Positions 29,338-32,336 of a stretch of 32,336 bases of DNA are shown here, in pieces. The position numbers and the translations under genes were made by a program. This DNA comes from an archaeon GW2011_AR20 (GTDB taxonomy: Archaea; Nanobdellota; Nanobdellia; SCGC-AAA011-G17; GW2011-AR20). Where the stretch lies: contig CP010426.1 in the NCBI GenBank assembly GCA_000830315.1, forward strand, positions 668,497 to 700,832. The letters are read 5' to 3'. Every line of letters starts with the position of its first letter. Position 1 is the stretch's first letter. The notes beneath the pieces were generated by a model. The model made no database searches. It saw only the letters and a list, made by a program, of their open reading frames with translations, and was not told where the DNA came from.

Positions 29338-30747
29338 TTACCAAGCAAACATACCGTGGCTTTTCTTGTAAATATCATACATTTTGTAGCATTTTGCCTT
29401 GGCATCTTCCTTTGCAGCTTCCCTTAATTTTTTTTCCTGAAAACTTTTATCAAATGAAGGTGACTTGAAATTTAACGTATCATAAACATATCCAAAGGGC
29501 TTAACAGCTTCCTTAAATCCCTTGGCTAATCCTTTAAATCCCTCAAATGGATTTGGTGCTTTTGGCTCTTCTTTTTTTTCTGACTCTGGTTTTCCTAAAA
29601 AATACTCTATATCTTCCTGAATTTCTTTTAAGCTTACTTCAGTCATTCCTTCAATTAATTCCAAGTCTTCTTCGGTTTTTAGCTTGTCCATCTCCGCAAG
29701 CTCTTTATCTGTGAATGAATATGCCCTAAAATTAACCTGCGTTTTTCCAGAATGCAAATAAATCAGGCCCTGCTGCGACTGCGTGGCCTTCGGAACTGTT
29801 CTAAAAAGAATTTCGGTTTCAATACATGAATTATAATTGGTGCCAAGGTCAAGGTTAGCATAGTCTTCATTAACCTGCCTCGGATCTATCTTTTTCTTTC
29901 CCATTAAAGTTAAGTGAATTTCAACATTGTTAAACAAATTCACGATATTCGGATTATTTGGACCGAAATTATTCATGCCGAGTTTTTTGGCTGCAATCAG
30001 ATACGGCTTGACCCATGCAGTATAATACTTTAATGAATTAACCTGCGACTTAAGATATGCCCTCTCAATATTAAAACGCTTTCTTAATTCCTTTTCCGAG
30101 TAATCTTTCCATTTTAAATATTCATTCAGCCTTGACTGCAAAATTCTCTTTACCCTATCATTTAAATCCAGGTTCTTAACATCTTCTTCGCTTTTCGCAT
30201 AAATAAATGCATCCCTTAATGTGACAAACTGCAATTCCCTGGCCAGCATGTTAATGCTTCCCCTGCCTCTTTTAATATCAACCTGATCCATCCACAAAAC
30301 CCTCAATGCAATCTCGGCACTTTCTTTTTTATCTTTATTTTCTGATTTAATGTCATCGTATGTTCCCAGCCTTATTTCAAATTCCCTTAAGTCATAGATT
30401 AAGTTTATCACGCTTCTAACAACTGTATTAATTGTGCCCATCATTTTCATTGCCTGTTCCTGCATCCTTGTTGCCTTGGTTCCAAGATCAGAGAAAAATC
30501 CAGAGCCGACAGCTGCTTCATACTCATCTTTGCTTTTAATAACCTCGTCCATTCCCAATCCATTTGGCTTTTGATCCTGCATAAAATCAAGTATCCAGAA
30601 ATATATTGGCTCTAATCCTTCTGCCAATGAATCATACTGGATCACATACAAAGGATTGTTATTCTTTGTTGCGCTTGCATTTTTTTTAATCTCCTCAATT
30701 TTTTCACTGGGAGATTTTTCTTTTTCCTGAGAAGCTAGTTCTGGCAT
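29338..30747 (-). CDS. Unknown large protein, first gene of the TIM-barrel operon
   Basis: 469 residues from ATG 30747, which has GAGGTG 4-9 nt upstream; the GTG two codons earlier is part of that site. TATA ACTTTATATATC about 30768-30779. The protein is helical in its middle (MQEQAMKMMGTINTVVRSVINLIYDLREFEIRLG, LQFVTLRDAFIYAKSEEDVKNL) with a mixed region (NIVNLFNNVEIHLTLMGKKKIDPRQ ... SCIETEILFRTVPKA) and a basic C-terminal end. No membrane helix or known motif. It is divergent from LspA. Confidence 0.75.
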   Translation of the reverse strand: MPELASQEKEKSPSEKIEEIKKNASATKNNNPLYVIQYDSLAEGLEPIYFWILDFMQDQKPNGLGMDEVIKSKDEYEAAVGSGFFSDLGTKATRMQEQAMKMMGTINTVVRSVINLIYDLREFEIRLGTYDDIKSENKDKKESAEIALRVLWMDQVDIKRGRGSINMLARELQFVTLRDAFIYAKSEEDVKNLDLNDRVKRILQSRLNEYLKWKDYSEKELRKRFNIERAYLKSQVNSLKYYTAWVKPYLIAAKKLGMNNFGPNNPNIVNLFNNVEIHLTLMGKKKIDPRQVNEDYANLDLGTNYNSCIETEILFRTVPKATQSQQGLIYLHSGKTQVNFRAYSFTDKELAEMDKLKTEEDLELIEGMTEVSLKEIQEDIEYFLGKPESEKKEEPKAPNPFEGFKGLAKGFKEAVKPFGYVYDTLNFKSPSFDKSFQEKKLREAAKEDAKAKCYKMYDIYKKSHGMFAW

Positions 30748-30798
30748 TTTCACCTCTTCATAAAAAGATATATAAAGTAGCTATATAAAGTTTTTGTT

Positions 30799-31146
30799 AT
30801 GTTGCTTATAATTTTGCTTATTATTCTGGACCAATTGACCAAATATTTTCTTGGCGACGTTAAAAATTACGGGGCTGCTTTCGGAATATTGCAGGGTTAC
30901 ACTACATTATTGATAATCGTAAGTTTGGCTGTAGCTGGTGTTTGTGCTTATTACTACAAAGAAAAAAATTTAAGAGTAGGATTAAGTTTTTTATTGGCAG
31001 GAACAATCAGCAATTTAATAGACAGAATTTTTCTTGGGTATGTTAGAGATTTTATTGACTTAAAATTTTGGCCAGTATTTAACTTAGCAGATAGTTTCAA
31101 TGTCATTGGAGTAATCTTAATTATTTATTTAAGTCTGAAAAAATAA
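30799..31146 (+). CDS. lspA: Signal peptidase II (LspA) homologue
   Basis: 115 residues, shorter than bacterial LspA (about 150-170) but with all hallmark blocks: DQLTKYF (11-17), N-x-GAAFGIL (23-31), NLIDRI (72-77), GYVRDFIDL (80-88) and FNLADS (94-99). The two catalytic aspartates (VRDF and NLAD blocks) are present. Four hydrophobic helices. LspA cleaves the signal peptide of lipoproteins before the lipid-bearing Cys. TATA GCTATATAAAG (about 30779-30789) 10-20 nt before the ATG. The next gene encodes a lipobox protein. LspA is widely regarded as bacterial, so presence in an archaeon is notable. Confidence 0.9.
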   Translation: MLLIILLIILDQLTKYFLGDVKNYGAAFGILQGYTTLLIIVSLAVAGVCAYYYKEKNLRVGLSFLLAGTISNLIDRIFLGYVRDFIDLKFWPVFNLADSFNVIGVILIIYLSLKK

Positions 31147-31223
31147 TTGCTATAAATTAATCCCCTTTAATCAATTATTAAATGTTTAAAAAGATTTTTA
31201 AATAGAAAAAGTTTAGCATTTTC

Positions 31224-31230
31224 GGGGTTA
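31224..31230 (+). promoter_or_regulatory. GGGGTTA 5' leader motif (lipoprotein gene)
   Basis: GGGGTTA at about +26 from the TATA centre (TTTTTAAATAG, 31195-31205), followed by AAATAATG. Shared with thermosome, 18482 and EF-1A genes. Confidence 0.55.
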
Positions 31231-31235
31231 AAATA

Positions 31236-31790
31236 ATGAAGATATATTCTTTGTTTGGATTAATTTTAATTAGTTTAATATTTATATCTAGTTGTAACTC
31301 ACAAACTCAAGTTACCCCCGTTTGTAATAAGCCTTATCTTTTAGTTGGAGAAGGTTGTTGTTTAGACCAAAATGATAATTCAATTTGTGATAAAGATGAA
31401 TCTGATAACAATAAAAGTATTTTATTAGATAGACCAGTTCAGGCTTTAACAGTAGAAGAATGTACTTCCAATAATTATTTTGATTGCCCTTATAGTTATA
31501 TTCATAAAGATTCAATAGAATTTAACTTAAAGGTTACAAAAGCAGGAAGACTCGTTATAACCAAAATAGACCTTCCTAATGTTCCATGTCAAAAAACTTT
31601 TGAAGATAATCCTATATTTTTGGAGTATAATGATGTTACGAAATTTATTCTAAAATGCGATATAAAGAAAGATGCTGTTGGATCCGATATAATTATAGAT
31701 TTAATTTATTATGAATGGGATGCTTATGGGTATTATAAAGAGCCTCAAAGGATAACAGCGAAAAGTTGGATTAGTGGAATAGTGAGATGA
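31236..31790 (+). CDS. Putative lipoprotein with lipobox
   Basis: 184 residues. Signal peptide of about 19 residues (SLFGLILISLIFISSC) ends in a lipobox I-S-S-C, so Cys20 would be lipidated. The mature part has a Cys-rich motif VGEGCCLDQNDNSICDKDE, a pattern seen in extracytoplasmic proteins of DPANN archaea, possibly disulfide or calcium binding, and a beta-rich domain (GRLVITKIDLPNVPCQKT ... KFILKCDIKKDAVGSDIIIDLIYYEWDAYGYY). It has its own promoter and GGGGTTA leader, 89 nt after lspA. Likely a substrate of the LspA homologue. Confidence 0.8.
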   Translation: MKIYSLFGLILISLIFISSCNSQTQVTPVCNKPYLLVGEGCCLDQNDNSICDKDESDNNKSILLDRPVQALTVEECTSNNYFDCPYSYIHKDSIEFNLKVTKAGRLVITKIDLPNVPCQKTFEDNPIFLEYNDVTKFILKCDIKKDAVGSDIIIDLIYYEWDAYGYYKEPQRITAKSWISGIVR

Positions 31791-31856
31791 AAAAATATTA
31801 TTTATGTCTGGAATAGCTTTTAGGTAACTGACCTATTTTCTTCAAAACTTCTATTT

Positions 31857-32327
31857 CTAATTCCATTTATAATTCTTTAATTTTTTTGTGGCATAAAAAG
31901 TTTCATCATGCCCGTACTTCTCAACAAAACGCCATAATAAAATTTCTTTTTCAGCCCTTGTTAATGCCCTTCTTACTTTCTTATCCCTATCAATGTATTG
32001 TATTGCTGTATTCCTATTTAATTTATTGTAAAAGTCAACTGTTTTTTGGGTTGGGATTGCAAACGGACATTGTTCCAGAGGAATAATATTCTTATTCACC
32101 TTTAATTCATGATGCGCAAATTCTAAGTAAGCGGCAACTATATGAAAATCCAATAATGGCTCGCGTCCCTTGTATGCACCACTAGCCCTCGAAACCCTGA
32201 ATCTGCATACATGATCTGCATCAAAGTCAAATATAATCGCATATTTATCTTTATCATCTAAAACAGGAGCAGATCTTAATGTTATATCATAAGGGTCCTT
32301 ATTAATCTGCTCAGAAGGAATTTCCAT
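31857..32327 (-). CDS. Unknown protein, possibly partial at the window end
   Basis: 156 residues if the ATG at 32327 is the start; the frame is open to the window end (32336) without a stop, so an upstream start cannot be excluded. Contains KYAIIFDFDADHVCRFRVSR and FHIVAAYLEFAHHELKVN, then QKTVDFYNKLNRNTAIQYIDRDKKVRRALTRAEKEILLWRFVEKYG, a helical charged C-terminal half. The IIFDFDADH segment looks like a strand ending in acidic residues but no HAD arrangement follows. Function not recognised. Confidence 0.6.
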   Translation of the reverse strand: MEIPSEQINKDPYDITLRSAPVLDDKDKYAIIFDFDADHVCRFRVSRASGAYKGREPLLDFHIVAAYLEFAHHELKVNKNIIPLEQCPFAIPTQKTVDFYNKLNRNTAIQYIDRDKKVRRALTRAEKEILLWRFVEKYGHDETFYATKKLKNYKWN

Positions 32328-32336
32328 AAGAATATC

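Noticed and set aside
29338-30747. Phage or virus structural module reading of the three-gene operon
   Set aside because: The sizes and order gave the idea, but the last gene is a TIM-barrel enzyme and no capsid, terminase or tail feature is seen.
31798-31866. 22-residue frame overlapping the end of the last minus-strand gene (MELEIEVLKKIGQLPKSYSR...)
   Set aside because: The overlap with the upstream stop is suggestive of coupling, but it is too short to support without homologues.

Overview
The window comes from a low-GC archaeon. The gene content is archaeal throughout: 16S rRNA with archaeal conserved blocks, RNase P protein Rpp21, RNA polymerase subunits D, N and F (Rpb4), ribosomal proteins eL18, eL21 and eL41, a group II chaperonin, aEF1A, Kae1, archaeal Elp3 and DUF655. 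Many genes carry a TATA box about 25 nt before the start codon (leaderless), while a minority have GGAGG/GAGGTG ribosome binding sites. The many small unknown membrane proteins, a large TIM-barrel gene trio, intron-containing tRNAs and a bacterial-type signal peptidase II next to a lipoprotein suggest a DPANN lineage near Woesearchaeota/Pacearchaeota. That placement is inference from gene content; no tree was built.

Layout. 1-1000: the 5' half of 16S rRNA on the minus strand, its leader and promoter, and a 35-residue eL41 gene just upstream. 1073-2322: Rpp21, an unknown protein, a SprT-like metalloprotein and RpoN. 2432-8324: the conserved archaeal ribosomal/RNA polymerase neighbourhood uS13-uS4-uS11-RpoD-tRNA-Leu ... 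eL18-uL13-X-uS9, all minus. It is interrupted between tRNA-Leu and eL18 by a ~1.15 kb segment carrying a toxin-antitoxin pair and a membrane protein, bounded by a decayed copy of the tRNA-Leu 3' end. 8378-10577: a broken siderophore-synthetase-like fragment, DUF655, RpoF, eL21 and a possible HPF/RaiA-like protein. 10636-13698: HAD nucleotidase, Elp3, RDD membrane protein and a small Cys-containing protein. 13739-18428: thermosome, a remnant resembling the end of RelA/SpoT-domain proteins, a coiled-coil pair, a zinc-ribbon protein, Kae1 and a YbaK-type editing domain. 18482-21129: a mini membrane protein with HExxH, aEF1A, an inserted unknown gene, uS10 and a class II tRNA (probably Ser).

21170-32336 is mostly accessory: a SIMPL-domain protein; a 46-residue ribbon-helix-helix regulator divergent from a five-gene operon that includes a membrane-anchored zinc metallopeptidase; a nucleotidyltransferase-HEPN protein; two winged-helix proteins; a three-gene operon ending in a 636-residue TIM-barrel protein; and LspA beside a lipoprotein.

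The strongest candidates for undescribed biology are the RHH/five-gene metallopeptidase operon, the TIM-barrel trio, the LspA/lipoprotein pair, two tRNAs with unusual introns (one reading as Leu anticodon AAG), and a GGGGTTA motif that falls at the predicted transcription start of four genes. All functions are assigned by reading translations and motifs by eye; no database search was made.
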